Positions 24,065 to 33,878 of a stretch of 64,000 bases of DNA are shown piece after piece (position 1 is the stretch's first letter; each line of letters begins with the position of its first letter). The stretch is from Sphingopyxis jiangsuensis (GTDB lineage: Bacteria; Pseudomonadota; Alphaproteobacteria; Sphingomonadales; Sphingomonadaceae), in assembly GCF_016734905.1 (NCBI RefSeq), contig NZ_JAERPO010000001.1:992001-1056000 (forward strand), read 5' to 3'. The translations under genes were made by a program, and so were the position numbers. Below the pieces are notes generated by a model, which searched no databases, had not been told where the DNA came from, and saw only the letters and a list, made by a program, of their open reading frames with translations.

Positions 24065-26158
24065 CTAAGCCGCCTTCTTCTTCTGCCGATAGGCATGCAG
24101 CAACGGCTCGGTATATCCCGACGGCTGCTTGACCCCCTCGAAAATCAGCGCGCGCGCCGCCTGCCACGCCACGCCGTCGGGCGTCAGCCTCTCATAGAGC
24201 GGGTCGCCCGCATTCTGCGCGTCGACCTTTGCCGCCATGCGCGCGAGCGCCGCGTCGACCTGTTCGGCGGTGCACACGCCGTGGAGCAGCCAGTTGGCGA
24301 GCGCCTGGCTCGAAATGCGCAAGGTCGCGCGGTCTTCCATCAACCCCACATCGTCGATGTCGGGAACCTTCGAACAGCCGACACCCTGGTCGATCCAGCG
24401 CACGACATATCCCAAAATGCCCTGGCAATTATTGTCGAGCTCGCGGCGCACCTCCGCCTCGCTCCAGTTGCGCCCGTGCGCCACCGGAATCGTCAGCAAC
24501 CGGCCGAGCGACGGCACCGTCTCGTGCGCGATTTCCTTCTGCCGCGCGAACACATCGACCGCATGATAATGGAGCGCGTGCAGCGTCGCGGCGGTCGGCG
24601 ACGGAACCCAGGCGGTATTCGCGCCCGATTTCGGATGGCCGATCTTCGCCTCCAGCATCGCCTTCATCAGGTCGGGCATCGCCCACATGCCCTTGCCGAT
24701 CTGCGCCTTGCCCGACAGGCCGCACGCCAGCCCGATGCGGACGTTGCGGTCTTCGTAAGCGGCGATCCAGTCGCTCGCCTTCATCTCGCCCTTGGGGATC
24801 ATCGGCCCAGCGCGCATCGACGTGTGGATTTCATCGCCGGTGCGGTCAAGGAAGCCGGTGTTGATAAAGACGATGCGGTCCTTCACCGCCTCGATGCACG
24901 CGGCAAGGTTCGCCGACGTCCGCCGCTCCTCGTCCATCACGCCGACCTTGATCGTGTGGCGCGGCAGGCCCAGCATATCCTCGACCGCGTCGAACAATCG
25001 GTCGGTGAAGGCGCATTCCTCCGGCCCATGCTGCTTGGGCTTGACGATATAGATGCCGCCCGCACGGCTGTTGATCAGCTCGCCAAGCCCCTTGACGTCG
25101 TGGAGCGCACAAAGGCTGGTGATAACGGCATCGCACAGCCCCTCGGGCGCTTCGCTGCCATCGGGCAGCCGCACCATCGGCGTCGTCATCAGATGGCCGA
25201 CGTTGCGCACGAACATCACGCTGCGCCCGTGCAACGCAAAGCGCGTGCCCTCGGGCGACGTCCATTCGCGGTCGGGCACCATCGCGCGCGTTACCGTCTT
25301 GCCGCCCTTGTCGAAACTTTCGGTCAGGTCGCCGCGCATCAGCCCCAGCCAGTTGGAATAGCCGAGGATCTTGTCTTCGCCATCGACCGCCGCGACGCTG
25401 TCCTCAAGGTCGATGATCGTCGTCAGCGCTGCCTCCAGGATCACGTCGGCGATGCCCGCGGGGTCGGTCTTGCCGATCGGATGGTCGGGATCGATCGCCA
25501 GTTCGATGTGCAGGCCGTTGTGCTTGAGCAAGATGCCGCCGGGCTTGCTTCCCACCCATTGCGACGGGTCGGCGAGCGTCAGCTGTCCCCCCTGCCAGTC
25601 CGCCCATTTCCCGTCGGCCAGCGGCACCGCCTCGTCGAGAAACGCCTTGGCGCGCGCGATCACCGCCGCGCCGCGGTCCGCATCATAGCCGCCGGGCCGC
25701 GCGGGCGGCGCGTCGAGCGCGTCGGTGCCGTAAAGGGCATCATAAAGGCTCCCCCAGCGCGCATTGGCGGCGTTGAGCGCGAAGCGGGCATTGAGCGCCG
25801 GAACGACAAGCTGCGGCCCCGCCATCGTCGCGATCTCGGGATCGACATTGGCGGTGCCGACCGAAAAGCCGACGGGTTCGGGAACCAGATAACCGATGTC
25901 GTACAGAAAGGCCTGATAGGCTTCGGCGTCGTGCGGCTGGCCTTCGCGGGCGATGTGCCACCCGTCGATCTGTACCTGCAACGCCTCGCGCCGTTCGAGC
26001 AGCGCGGCATTTTCGGGCGCGAAGCGCGTCAGCAAAGCGGCGAAATCGGCCCAGAATTTTTGCGCGTCGACGCCGGTCCCCGGCAGCGCCTTGTCTTCGA
26101 TGAAGGAAATCAGACGCGAATCGACGGAAAGGCCGTGACGGTCGCTAAAATCGGTCAT
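24065..26158 (-). CDS. glcB: Malate synthase G
   Basis: A 697-residue glyoxylate-shunt enzyme joining glyoxylate and acetyl-CoA to malate. Recognisable segments are [56 protein letters not shown] and [15 protein letters not shown], then [18 protein letters not shown] and [20 protein letters not shown]. The length is typical of isoform G. The ATG at 26158 is the natural start. The TAG stop codon lies in a TAGGGTC motif like the ends of the 266-bp element. No glyoxylate or isocitrate lyase gene is adjacent. Confidence 0.97.
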   Translation of the reverse strand: MTDFSDRHGLSVDSRLISFIEDKALPGTGVDAQKFWADFAALLTRFAPENAALLERREALQVQIDGWHIAREGQPHDAEAYQAFLYDIGYLVPEPVGFSVGTANVDPEIATMAGPQLVVPALNARFALNAANARWGSLYDALYGTDALDAPPARPGGYDADRGAAVIARAKAFLDEAVPLADGKWADWQGGQLTLADPSQWVGSKPGGILLKHNGLHIELAIDPDHPIGKTDPAGIADVILEAALTTIIDLEDSVAAVDGEDKILGYSNWLGLMRGDLTESFDKGGKTVTRAMVPDREWTSPEGTRFALHGRSVMFVRNVGHLMTTPMVRLPDGSEAPEGLCDAVITSLCALHDVKGLGELINSRAGGIYIVKPKQHGPEECAFTDRLFDAVEDMLGLPRHTIKVGVMDEERRTSANLAACIEAVKDRIVFINTGFLDRTGDEIHTSMRAGPMIPKGEMKASDWIAAYEDRNVRIGLACGLSGKAQIGKGMWAMPDLMKAMLEAKIGHPKSGANTAWVPSPTAATLHALHYHAVDVFARQKEIAHETVPSLGRLLTIPVAHGRNWSEAEVRRELDNNCQGILGYVVRWIDQGVGCSKVPDIDDVGLMEDRATLRISSQALANWLLHGVCTAEQVDAALARMAAKVDAQNAGDPLYERLTPDGVAWQAARALIFEGVKQPSGYTEPLLHAYRQKKKAA

Positions 26159-26264
26159 TCAAACACCCTCTGGTCAGCGCAAGCGCGCAATGGGACCCGG
26201 GGAGGAAGGGCAGCCGCGCTATGCCGCGAATGCGCCGCGAAGGCAACCGCCTGCGCGGCGCCAC

Positions 26265-26298
26265 TCTCTGCCAGGGCCAGGCCCCCAGGGGCAGGCCT
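26265..26298. other. Hairpin after the diguanylate cyclase gene
   Basis: Beyond the diguanylate cyclase stop the sequence GCCAGGGCCAGGCCCCCAGG followed by GGCAGGCC can fold into overlapping GC-rich stems. It lies between the diguanylate cyclase stop (26299) and the glcB start (26158), in the 140-bp gap. It could terminate the cyclase transcript, though no T-run follows. Confidence 0.35.
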
Positions 26299-27462
26299 TT
26301 AGGCGACTTCGTTCGCGGCGCGCAGTTCGCTCAGTTCGACGCGGACGAGATTGCGGCCGCCCGCCTTGGCGCGGTACAGCGCTTCGTCGGCGCGCCGCGA
26401 CAGGTCGGCAAGGCTGTCGCTTGCGGTGCGTTGGGCGACGCCGAACGACGCCGTGAAACGCTGGTTGACGCCCAGTATCGGCAATTGTTTCGTGGCAAAG
26501 CGGCCGCGCACCGTCTCGGCGTAAAGCCGTCCGTCGGACAGCATCGCATCGGGAAGCAGCACGGCGAATTCCTCGCCGCCGATGCGCCCGACGATCGCAT
26601 CATCGGGCGCGGCGTCGCGCATGATGGCCGCGAAATGCGCGATCACCCCGTCTCCCGCCGCGTGCCCGAAATTGTCGTTGATCTGCTTGAAATAGTCGAG
26701 GTCGGCGACGACGAGCACGGCATCGCCCTGTTCGAGCGCCGCCTCGGCATGAAATTCGAACCCGCGCCGGTTTAGCACGCTCGACAGCGGGTCGGTCTCC
26801 GAACGGACGATCATCTCGGCGGTCGTGTCGCGCATCATCACGAGCAGCATCACCAGCGCCTGCGCGACCAGCGTCCCGGCACCGAGGCTCTGCGAAATCG
26901 CGGCATAGTCGGTCGCCATATAGTCCTGCGCGAGGCTGGCCTGACCCAATTGCCACGCGATCAGCGGACGCGAGGCATAGATCAGCGCGGCCGTCGCCAT
27001 CACGCCCGCGAGCAACAGGTCGAGCTTCAACCGCCGCCCCGATTCGATCAGTGCCAACAGGATGAGCAACTGCATCGCAAAATATGGCGACTGGTACAGC
27101 ATCACGCGGTGCGGCGAAGCATAGGGAATGGAAAAGGTCAGCGGGATGGTGAAGATTGTGACGATCCAGATTCCCGCGATAACCGGCCAGCGCGGGTCGA
27201 AGCCATAGTGCCGCGCGACCCCTACGACGCAAAAGGTCATCGCGAGCAAATAGGTCAGAAAGACCGCGATGCCGACCGGGACGGGGTTCGTCTGCGTCGG
27301 AAGCAGATATTCGAACAGGATCGTCGCCACGCCCGTCGCATAGCCGAGCGAAATCCACTTCGCGCCGTGCGCCGACCGGCTGATGGCAGCGACCACGGCA
27401 AAGGCCACCGCGAAAATCCCCGCGATGAACAAATTGATGCCAAGAACGAAAGCAGCCGTCAC
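26299..27462 (-). CDS. Membrane diguanylate cyclase (GGDEF)
   Basis: A 387-residue protein. Residues 1-212 contain about six or seven membrane helices, with no recognised extracellular sensor. The GGDEF domain starts at about 222 (TDPLSSVLNRRGFEFH), with DLDYFKQINDNFGHAAGD binding Mg-GTP and GGEEF at residues 295-299 as an active A-site. The product-inhibition I-site RxxD is absent: the aligned positions read PDDA. It should make c-di-GMP, which often controls exopolysaccharide output, but a link to the XrtA locus is only an inference. Confidence 0.92.
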   Translation of the reverse strand: MTAAFVLGINLFIAGIFAVAFAVVAAISRSAHGAKWISLGYATGVATILFEYLLPTQTNPVPVGIAVFLTYLLAMTFCVVGVARHYGFDPRWPVIAGIWIVTIFTIPLTFSIPYASPHRVMLYQSPYFAMQLLILLALIESGRRLKLDLLLAGVMATAALIYASRPLIAWQLGQASLAQDYMATDYAAISQSLGAGTLVAQALVMLLVMMRDTTAEMIVRSETDPLSSVLNRRGFEFHAEAALEQGDAVLVVADLDYFKQINDNFGHAAGDGVIAHFAAIMRDAAPDDAIVGRIGGEEFAVLLPDAMLSDGRLYAETVRGRFATKQLPILGVNQRFTASFGVAQRTASDSLADLSRRADEALYRAKAGGRNLVRVELSELRAANEVA

Positions 27463-27548
27463 CGAATCCCAGTTTCCATCCCGATTTCCTGCCCGTTTCC
27501 AACCCTATACCGCCCACGCAAACGATCGATTAACGCGGGCGCTGAATT

Positions 27549-27814
27549 AGGGTCAGGACCCATTAATTACGCGTACGAGGTTTGAAGCGATTTTGTTCAG
27601 TGCGAGGAGGCAAGGCGACGGAATATGTCGATATTTCAAGGCTTGCCGACGAAGCAATGGACAAAATCGGTCAAATCCCGGAGGGACGCCGAAATGGCTT
27701 CGATCTCGGGCCCGTGCGGCCTTGCGGGTAGCGATGCTACCCGCTGCACCCGCCCGGACCCGATATCTTCGCCATTTCGACGCCTCGTACGCGTAATTAA
27801 TGGGTCCTGACCCT
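27549..27814. mobile_element. 266-bp structured element with 32-bp terminal inverted repeats, copy 1
   Basis: Both ends are a perfect 32-bp inverted repeat beginning AGGGTCAGGACCC and continuing ATTAATTACGCGTACGAGG. The interior has nested complementary arms: CGAAATGGC with GCCATTTCG, TCGGG with CCCGA, and the apical GCGGGTAGC-GAT-GCTACCCGC. The whole can fold as a branched hairpin. It encodes no transposase. It is about 98% identical (six differences, no gaps) to 41072-41337 in the opposite orientation. It is best described as a MITE-like or RNA/DNA-structured dispersed element. No clear target duplication was seen. Confidence 0.9.
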
Positions 27815-27954
27815 AACGCTGGCGCCGAATCTTCGGTCCGCGCGCGATCATGGTACGGATGGAAATTGGCCGTAGTGACAGCGGTCACACAGGCCGCCGA
27901 CAATAATCGTCGCCGGGGTGTAAATAGGTGCGGCTGCTCGCTATACGCCTTCCG

Positions 27955-29163
27955 ATGACCAGCCTCACTGAAACCGAACGGGCCGCTCTTGACCAAGCCG
28001 CGGGTGCGCCGATGCTCGCCGCGGTCGAACGCTGGGCGGCGGTGAACAGCGGCACGGGCAATCTCGCGGGGCTTCGGACCGTCGCCGGCATGCTCGCCGA
28101 TGCCTTTTCCGCGCTTCCCGGCGACGTGCGCCTCGTCGATCCCGATCCGGTCGAGGCGGTCGATCCCGACGGCAGCATCCGCACCGTCGAGCGCGGCGCG
28201 CACCTGCACCTGCGCATGCGGCCCGATGCGCCGGTGCAGCTTCTCCTGACCGGCCATATGGACACGGTCTTTGCCGCCGATCACCCGTTCCAGACGCTCC
28301 GGTGGCTCGACGACGGCGTCCTCAACGGCCCCGGCACCGCCGATATGAAGGGCGGCCTTGCGGTCATCCTCGCGGCGCTGTCGGCCGTCGAAACCTCGCC
28401 GCTTGCATCACGCATCGGCTATGACGTGATGATCAACAGCGACGAAGAGACGGGCAGCCATGCTTCGGCAGGGCTGATTGCCGAACTGGCCGCGGGCAAG
28501 ACCGCCGCGCTCACCTACGAACCCGCGCTTCCCGACGGCACGCTCGCGGGCGCTCGGCCGGGAAGCGGCAACTTCAGCGTCACGATTCACGGCCGCCCGG
28601 CCCACGCCGGCCGCAACCCCGAAGAGGGGCGCAACGCGCTCGTCGCCGCGGCCGACCTCGCGCTGCGGTTGAATGCGCTCAAATCATTGGAACTCAAGGT
28701 AAATCCTGCGCGAATCGACGGCGGCGGGCCGAACAATGTCGTCCCCGACCAGGCGATCCTCCGCGTCAACATGCGCCCCTCGACCCCCGCGGCAAAGGCC
28801 GCCGCCGAAGCCACGCTCCGCGACACCATCGCCAACATCGAACGCGACCACGACGTCCACTGCCACCTCCACGGCGGCTTCAACCGCCCGCCCAAGCCGC
28901 TCGACCCCGCCGCGACGCGATTGTTCGAACTCGTCCGCGAATGCGGCAGCGCGCTCGGCCTCTCAATCGGCTGGAACGCGACCGGCGGCGTGTGCGACGG
29001 CAACAATATCGCGGCCTGCGGCGTACCCGTGGTCGACACGATGGGGCCACGCGGCGGCGCGATCCATTCTTCGGACGAGTTTCTTATTGTCGACAGCCTT
29101 GCCGAACGCGCGCAATTGTCGGCACTCACCATAATGAAAATAGCAGAACGGGGGACTGTGTGA
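27955..29163 (+). CDS. M20-family metallohydrolase in the ast cluster
   Basis: A 402-residue (from ATG 27955; a GTG at 27928 is the alternative) M20 peptidase/deacylase. Metal and catalytic residues are in LLTGHMDTVF, NGPGTADMKGGLAV, NSDEETGSHAS and GGAIHSSDEFLIV. The lid domain carries FSVTIHGRPAHAGRNPEEG. Relatives include carboxypeptidase G2 and acetylornithine deacetylase. The stop overlaps the astA start, so it is probably part of arginine degradation, perhaps acting as the missing succinylglutamate desuccinylase (AstE). That role is inferred from context only. Confidence 0.85.
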   Translation: MTSLTETERAALDQAAGAPMLAAVERWAAVNSGTGNLAGLRTVAGMLADAFSALPGDVRLVDPDPVEAVDPDGSIRTVERGAHLHLRMRPDAPVQLLLTGHMDTVFAADHPFQTLRWLDDGVLNGPGTADMKGGLAVILAALSAVETSPLASRIGYDVMINSDEETGSHASAGLIAELAAGKTAALTYEPALPDGTLAGARPGSGNFSVTIHGRPAHAGRNPEEGRNALVAAADLALRLNALKSLELKVNPARIDGGGPNNVVPDQAILRVNMRPSTPAAKAAAEATLRDTIANIERDHDVHCHLHGGFNRPPKPLDPAATRLFELVRECGSALGLSIGWNATGGVCDGNNIAACGVPVVDTMGPRGGAIHSSDEFLIVDSLAERAQLSALTIMKIAERGTV

Positions 29164-30161
29164 GCTATGTGATCCGGGCGGCCAAACCGGGCGATCTCCA
29201 GAGCATCTATGAAATGGCGAAGCTGACGGGGGGCGGGTTCACCAACCTGCCGCCCGACAAAAAGGCACTGCGCGGCAAGCTCGAGCGTGCCGAGGCGAGC
29301 TTTGCTTCCGAAAAGGAATATCCGGCCGACGAGCTGTATCTGATGGTGCTCGCCGATGCCGAGACCGACGAGGTGCGCGGAACGTGCCAGGTGTTCGGTC
29401 AGGTCGGCCAACGCTGGCCCTTTTATTCCTATCGCATCGGCACCGACAGCAAGCACAGCGAGCAGCTTGGGCGCACTTTTCACGCGCAAATCCTGATGCT
29501 GAGCAACGACCTCAACGGCGCGAGCGAGGTCGGCGGGCTGTTCCTCCATCCGGCGGCGCGCGCCGGCGGACTCGGCCTGCTGCTCGCGCGGTCGCGCTAC
29601 CTGTTCATCGCGCGTCACCGCGCGCGCTTCGCCGACCGCATCCTTGCCGAGCTGCGCGGCGTGATCGACGAAGCAGGCGGCTCGCCCTTCTGGGACGGGG
29701 TCGCGGGCAAATTTTTCGGGATGAGCTTTCAGGAAGCCGATCAGTTCAACGCGGTCCACGGCAACCAGTTCATCGCCGACCTGATGCCCAAGCACCCCGT
29801 CTATATCGCGATGCTTCCCGAAAGCGCGCGCAGCGTTATCGGCGTCCCCCACCCCAGCGGCCGCGCGGCGATGCGGATGCTGGAAAATGAGGGCTTCGCC
29901 TTCGATAATTACATCGACATTTTTGACGGCGGCCCGACGATGACCGCACGCACCGACCAGGTCGCGAGCATCCGCAATGCGCAGCATCTCGAAGTCACCG
30001 GCATTGCCGAGGGTGAGAGTGATGCGCTGATCGCAACCGGACGCCTCGCGGGCTTCCGCTGTTGCTTCGGCAAGGTCGGCGCGGGGGGGACGATCGACGC
30101 TGCGACCGCCCGATTGCTCGGCGTCAGCCCCGGCGACGACATCAGCTGGATTGGACGCTGA
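29160..30161 (+). CDS. astA: Arginine N-succinyltransferase
   Basis: A 333-residue AstA starting with GTG at 29160 (overlap GTGA with the M20 gene): MSYVIRAAKPGDLQSIYEMA. Conserved blocks are TGGGFTNLPPDKKAL, SEVGGLFLHPAARAGGLGLL, EAGGSPFWDGVAGKFFGMSF, and LIATGRLAGFRCCFGKVG. It transfers succinyl from succinyl-CoA to arginine, the first step of the AST pathway. The gene is followed by astB after 1 bp. Confidence 0.96.
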   Translation: MSYVIRAAKPGDLQSIYEMAKLTGGGFTNLPPDKKALRGKLERAEASFASEKEYPADELYLMVLADAETDEVRGTCQVFGQVGQRWPFYSYRIGTDSKHSEQLGRTFHAQILMLSNDLNGASEVGGLFLHPAARAGGLGLLLARSRYLFIARHRARFADRILAELRGVIDEAGGSPFWDGVAGKFFGMSFQEADQFNAVHGNQFIADLMPKHPVYIAMLPESARSVIGVPHPSGRAAMRMLENEGFAFDNYIDIFDGGPTMTARTDQVASIRNAQHLEVTGIAEGESDALIATGRLAGFRCCFGKVGAGGTIDAATARLLGVSPGDDISWIGR

Positions 30162-30162
30162 C

Positions 30163-31413
30163 ATGCTCACCGAGATCAATTTCGACGGCATCATCGGCCC
30201 GACGCACAATTATGCGGGGTTGAGCCGCGGCAATATCGCCTCGGCGAGCCACGCAGGCGACGTGTCGCAGCCGCGCGCCGCGGCGCTGCAAGGCATCGAA
30301 AAGATGCGCCACAATCTGGCTCTCGGTCTGCCGCAGGGCTTTTTCATGCCGCTGGACCGCCCCGATGCGGCGTGGCTCGAAACGCTCGGCACCAGCCTCG
30401 ACAATGCCGAGCCGCATTTGCGCGCGCAGGCCTGGTCGGCGTCGTCGATGTGGGCAGCAAACGCCGCGACCGTGTCGCCTGCGCCCGACAGCGGCGACGG
30501 CAAATGCCATCTGACCGTCGCCAATCTCGTCACCATGCCGCACCGCAGCCACGAATGGCAGGGAACGCTCGCGCAGCTTCGCCTCGCCTTTGCGCATCCG
30601 GCCTTTGCCGTCCACGGGCCCATCCCCGCCCCCTTCGGCGACGAAGGCGCGGCGAACCACATGCGCCTTTGCAACGGGCACGACCAGTCGGGCGTCGAGA
30701 TATTCGTCTATGGCGTCGGCGGCGGCCGCTTCCCGGCGCGCCAGCATCTCGACGCTTCGAAAGCGCTCGCCCGGCATCACCGGCTCGATCCCGCGCGCAC
30801 CCTGTTCATCCGCCAATCGGACACGGCGATTCAGGGCGGCGCCTTTCACAACGATGTCGTCGCGGTGGCGAACGAGCATGTGCTGTTCACCCACGAAACG
30901 GCGTTCGAAGATCGCGAAGGCGCACATGCGCAGATCCGCGCGGCCTTTCCAGATGTCGAGATCGTCGAGGTGCCGGCAAGCGCGGTGAGCCTGTCCGACG
31001 CGATCAAATCCTATCTGTTCAACGCGCAGCTCGTCAGCTTGCCGGACGGCGGCGGCATGGGGCTCGTGCTGCCCACCGAAGCGCGCGACACGCCGAGCGT
31101 CTGGAACTGGCTGGAGGCGCATGTCGCGGGTAACGGCCCGATCCGCCGACTCTATCCTGTCGATGTCCGCCAATCGATGGCGAATGGCGGGGGGCCCGCC
31201 TGTTTGCGGCTCCGCGTCGTCGCCGACACCGCGACCGTCGATCCGCGCTTCGTTGCGGACACGGCAAAACTCGACCGCATCGCCGATGTGATCGCCGCGC
31301 ATTGGCCCGAGGCAATCGCACCGTCCGACCTCGCATCAACCGCGCTTGCCGCCGATGTGGTGCGTGCGCGTCGCGCGCTTCTCGACGCGCTCGATCTGGG
31401 AGAGCTTGGCTAG
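30163..31413 (+). CDS. astB: N-succinylarginine dihydrolase
   Basis: A 416-residue AstB, a guanidine-modifying-fold enzyme releasing two ammonia and CO2 from succinylarginine. The start MLTEINFDGIIGPTHNYAGL is characteristic. Catalytic residues are visible in DEGAANHMRLC (Glu, His), HHRLDPARTLFIRQSD, and the C-terminal Cys in NGGGPACLRLRVV. The TAG stop codon lies in a TAGGGTCAAGACC motif related to the ends of the 266-bp element. astC, astD and astE are not in the window. Confidence 0.96.
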   Translation: MLTEINFDGIIGPTHNYAGLSRGNIASASHAGDVSQPRAAALQGIEKMRHNLALGLPQGFFMPLDRPDAAWLETLGTSLDNAEPHLRAQAWSASSMWAANAATVSPAPDSGDGKCHLTVANLVTMPHRSHEWQGTLAQLRLAFAHPAFAVHGPIPAPFGDEGAANHMRLCNGHDQSGVEIFVYGVGGGRFPARQHLDASKALARHHRLDPARTLFIRQSDTAIQGGAFHNDVVAVANEHVLFTHETAFEDREGAHAQIRAAFPDVEIVEVPASAVSLSDAIKSYLFNAQLVSLPDGGGMGLVLPTEARDTPSVWNWLEAHVAGNGPIRRLYPVDVRQSMANGGGPACLRLRVVADTATVDPRFVADTAKLDRIADVIAAHWPEAIAPSDLASTALAADVVRARRALLDALDLGELG

Positions 31414-31485
31414 GGTCAAGACCATAGAGCCGGTGCGCCGCCGCCACTATTGACCCGGCACGCGAAGCGCGCCACCACATCGGCG

Positions 31486-32142
31486 ATGGACGATCAACAG
31501 GACCGGGACCAGGCACCGCGCGCCGCACTACCGCCGATCGAGCGTGCGATCCGCTATCTGCCGCTTATCGCCATCAGCAATTTCCTCATCGCCGTCCCGG
31601 CCTTCGCGCTGTCGATAGCGGTCGCCTATTTCACCTTCATCCAGGCCGATGCGACGACGAAGATGCAGATTGCGAGCGTCTGGCCCTATGTCGCCTTTGA
31701 AACGTCGAACCGCAACGAACAGGATGATCCCTTCATTCGGTTGTCATTGACGAACAAGGGGGTCGGGCCCGCGCATATCCGCGGCCTCGAAGTCCGTTAT
31801 CGCGACAAGCCCTATACGCAGTTTCGCGAGGTGCTGGGCGCCTGTTGCAGCGATTCGCCCGAGACCCTGTCGGTCGGCATCGGCAGCATGCTCGGCGAAG
31901 TCCTGCGACCCGGTGAGAATGTGATGTTCGCGCAGCTCGACCCGCAAAAGGTTCCCGCCGACACCTGGTCGCGCTTCGACGAGGAGCGGCTGAAGCTGAA
32001 GGTTCGGATCTGCTATTGCTCGGTGTTCGAGGATTGCTGGATCGCCGACAGCGGCAACGACCGGGCAACCCCGGTCAAGCAATGTCCTGCCGACTGGCAT
32101 CAATTCTACGGTTCGGCAGAGCTGGGCAGAATGCGCAACTGA
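31486..32142 (+). CDS. Uncharacterised single-membrane-segment protein
   Basis: A 218-residue product from ATG 31486 (the frame is open to 31450, allowing 12 more residues). One membrane helix lies near residues 28-55 (PLIAISNFLIAVPAFALSIA), then an extracytoplasmic domain with RLSLTNKGVGPAHIRGLEVR, a beta-rich segment. Six Cys residues (ACCSD, CYCSV, DCWIA, KQCPA) could form disulfides in the periplasm. I do not recognise the family. It stands alone after astB; 72 bp separate them. Confidence 0.65.
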   Translation: MDDQQDRDQAPRAALPPIERAIRYLPLIAISNFLIAVPAFALSIAVAYFTFIQADATTKMQIASVWPYVAFETSNRNEQDDPFIRLSLTNKGVGPAHIRGLEVRYRDKPYTQFREVLGACCSDSPETLSVGIGSMLGEVLRPGENVMFAQLDPQKVPADTWSRFDEERLKLKVRICYCSVFEDCWIADSGNDRATPVKQCPADWHQFYGSAELGRMRN

Positions 32143-32229
32143 CGCGAACGGCGCTCGCCGTCACAGCCGCCTTGTATTTTTGGCTCCGCTTTCAGACAAT
32201 AAGCTCTCTTTGCTTTCGGGGGACAGGCA

Positions 32230-33312
32230 TTGCAGACCGATCTCGTCGACCGCATTTACGAATGCTCCGTGGTTCCAGAGGCGTGGCCCGCGGTCCTCGA
32301 CGATGTCGCCGCGCTGGCAAAGGCGACCGGCGGCCTGCTGTTCTCGGCGCACAAGGCGCTCAATTGGACGGCGTCCGAAAGCGTCAGCGATGTCTTTGCC
32401 TCTTATGTCAACGATGGCTGGTTCGGGAAATGCAGCCGCCGCGTCTGCCTGATGAGCCAGGACGCGCCCTCCTTCTTCGTCGAGCATGATTTCTGGAGCG
32501 AGGACGAGATCGACGCCGACCCCGTCTATCGCGATTTCTTCCGGCCGCGTGGACTCGGCTGGTCGGCGGGCACCGGATTGCAGGTCCCGACCGGCGACAA
32601 TATCGTCTTCAGTGTCGAGCGCGCCTTTGCCGACGGCCCGGTCGACAGCGCCAGCGTCGCGCGCCTCAATGCCATTCGCCCCCACCTCGCGCGCAGTGCG
32701 CTGGTCAGCGCGCGCCTGCAGCTGAAGCGCGCGCAGGGAGCGACCGAAGCGCTCACCGCGCTGCAACTTCCCGCGCTGCTTCTGAAGCCGAGCGGCGAAA
32801 TCGCCGAAGCGACCCTTCTGGCGCAAGAGCTGGGCGATCATATCGTCTGGGCAGCCCATGGCCATGTCCGGCTGGCGGACCGGCAGGCGGACCGGATGCT
32901 CGCCGATGCGCTCGGCGCGATCGGACGGGACGCGGCCGACGATGTCCGATCCTTTCCGCTCCGCGATGCGGATGGCATTCCCGCCTATGTCGCGCACGTG
33001 ATCCCGGTGCGCCGCAGCGCCCACGATGTTTTCGGCGACAGCTTTGCCCTGTTGTTGTTGGTCCCGGTCGCCTCCGATCGCGCGCCGTCGGCGACGTTGA
33101 TGAAATCGCTCTTCGACCTGACGCCTTCGGAGGCGCGCGTCGCACAGGGCATCGCGGGCGGTGCGACGCCCGAAGCCATTGCGGCCGATGGCGAGGTCGC
33201 GATCAGCACCGTGCGCACGCAGCTACGTCGCGTCTTGGAGAAGACGGGATGTGCGCGTCAGGCCGATCTCGCCGCGCTGCTCGCCCGCATCGGTGCGACG
33301 GCTCCCCGCTGA
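32230..33312 (+). CDS. LuxR-type transcriptional regulator
   Basis: A 360-residue protein from TTG (32230) with GGGGGA upstream. The N-terminal 280 residues have no clear domain, though VPEAWPAVLDDVAALAKATG and LPALLLKPSGEI are seen in a group of sphingomonad LuxR-like regulators. The C-terminal HTH (296-352) reads LTPSEARVAQGIAGGATPEA then AISTVRTQLRRVLEKTGCAR, the standard recognition helix. No autoinducer domain or receiver is seen. The target is unknown. Confidence 0.85.
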   Translation: MQTDLVDRIYECSVVPEAWPAVLDDVAALAKATGGLLFSAHKALNWTASESVSDVFASYVNDGWFGKCSRRVCLMSQDAPSFFVEHDFWSEDEIDADPVYRDFFRPRGLGWSAGTGLQVPTGDNIVFSVERAFADGPVDSASVARLNAIRPHLARSALVSARLQLKRAQGATEALTALQLPALLLKPSGEIAEATLLAQELGDHIVWAAHGHVRLADRQADRMLADALGAIGRDAADDVRSFPLRDADGIPAYVAHVIPVRRSAHDVFGDSFALLLLVPVASDRAPSATLMKSLFDLTPSEARVAQGIAGGATPEAIAADGEVAISTVRTQLRRVLEKTGCARQADLAALLARIGATAPR

Positions 33313-33341
33313 AAATTTTCGAAAACGGCGCGCGATCATCC

Positions 33342-33412
33342 AAATGGAGGATGCGATGCGCGGGGCGAAATACGACAAGAACGTCAGCTGCCGGCCGTTT
33401 CTGCGACCCTAG
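33342..33412 (+). other. Possible 18-22 residue small ORF
   Basis: An ATG at 33357 is preceded by GGAGG with 5-base spacing and gives MRGAKYDKNVSCRPFLRP before TAG; an ATG at 33345 adds four residues. It lies in the 269-bp gap after the LuxR-type gene. It could be a leader peptide or chance. The rest of the gap shows only an inverted GCTGCCG/CGGCAGG pair near 33437-33466. Confidence 0.25.
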
Positions 33413-33581
33413 GCTGGTCAGTCAGCGACACCTTTGCTGCCGCTCGCACCGCGACCGGCGGCAGGGGTGTCGCTATCGCGCCCTTCCCTTTCCTGTCGAA
33501 TTAACTTACAGTTTACCATCGCTGTGGCGCGCCGATGCAAGGAAATGCGCCACTGGCACGGCTTTTGCTGGATATGGGACG

Positions 33582-33830
33582 ATGTGGAAAAAAGTCGGTC
33601 GCCTGTTCGTAATCAAGACCCGGTTCGAAGCCTGTCTTATCATCTACGCGCTGGCCGTTGGCGCGATGGCGCGCGGTACGGCCTATCTTGAGCAATATCC
33701 CGGTGTCGGCGGTCAATTGTTGATGGCGGCATGCAGCGGGGCCGTTTTCCTTGCCGGCGCAAAAATCTTTGATTGCCTCCGTTACGAGCAGGCGGCGCGC
33801 GCAGCGCAAGCCGTCGAGAATCAGGGCTGA
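33582..33830 (+). CDS. Small conserved-looking membrane protein
   Basis: An 82-residue protein with two hydrophobic helices (ACLIIYALAVGAMARGTAYL at about 17-36; LLMAACSGAVFLAGAKIF at about 47-64) and a basic N-terminus MWKKVGRLFVIKTRFE. I know similar short proteins only as uncharacterised sphingomonad products. ATG 33582 is chosen because the protein start then has a regular topology; the frame is open far upstream without a good start. Confidence 0.6.
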   Translation: MWKKVGRLFVIKTRFEACLIIYALAVGAMARGTAYLEQYPGVGGQLLMAACSGAVFLAGAKIFDCLRYEQAARAAQAVENQG

Positions 33831-33878
33831 CGCCCGTCCGCCTTTCCCTCGCCCCCAAGCTGTGCCAAGGCTGACGGC

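Noticed and set aside
27541..27825. Target-site duplication around copy 1 of the 266-bp element
   Set aside because: Flanks share only loose GCGCTGAA/AACGCTGG similarity, not a convincing direct repeat.
27553..28284. Open frames running through the 266-bp element, with near-identical peptides in both copies
   Set aside because: The element is open in several frames because it lacks stops; identity follows from DNA identity, and there is no good ribosome site.
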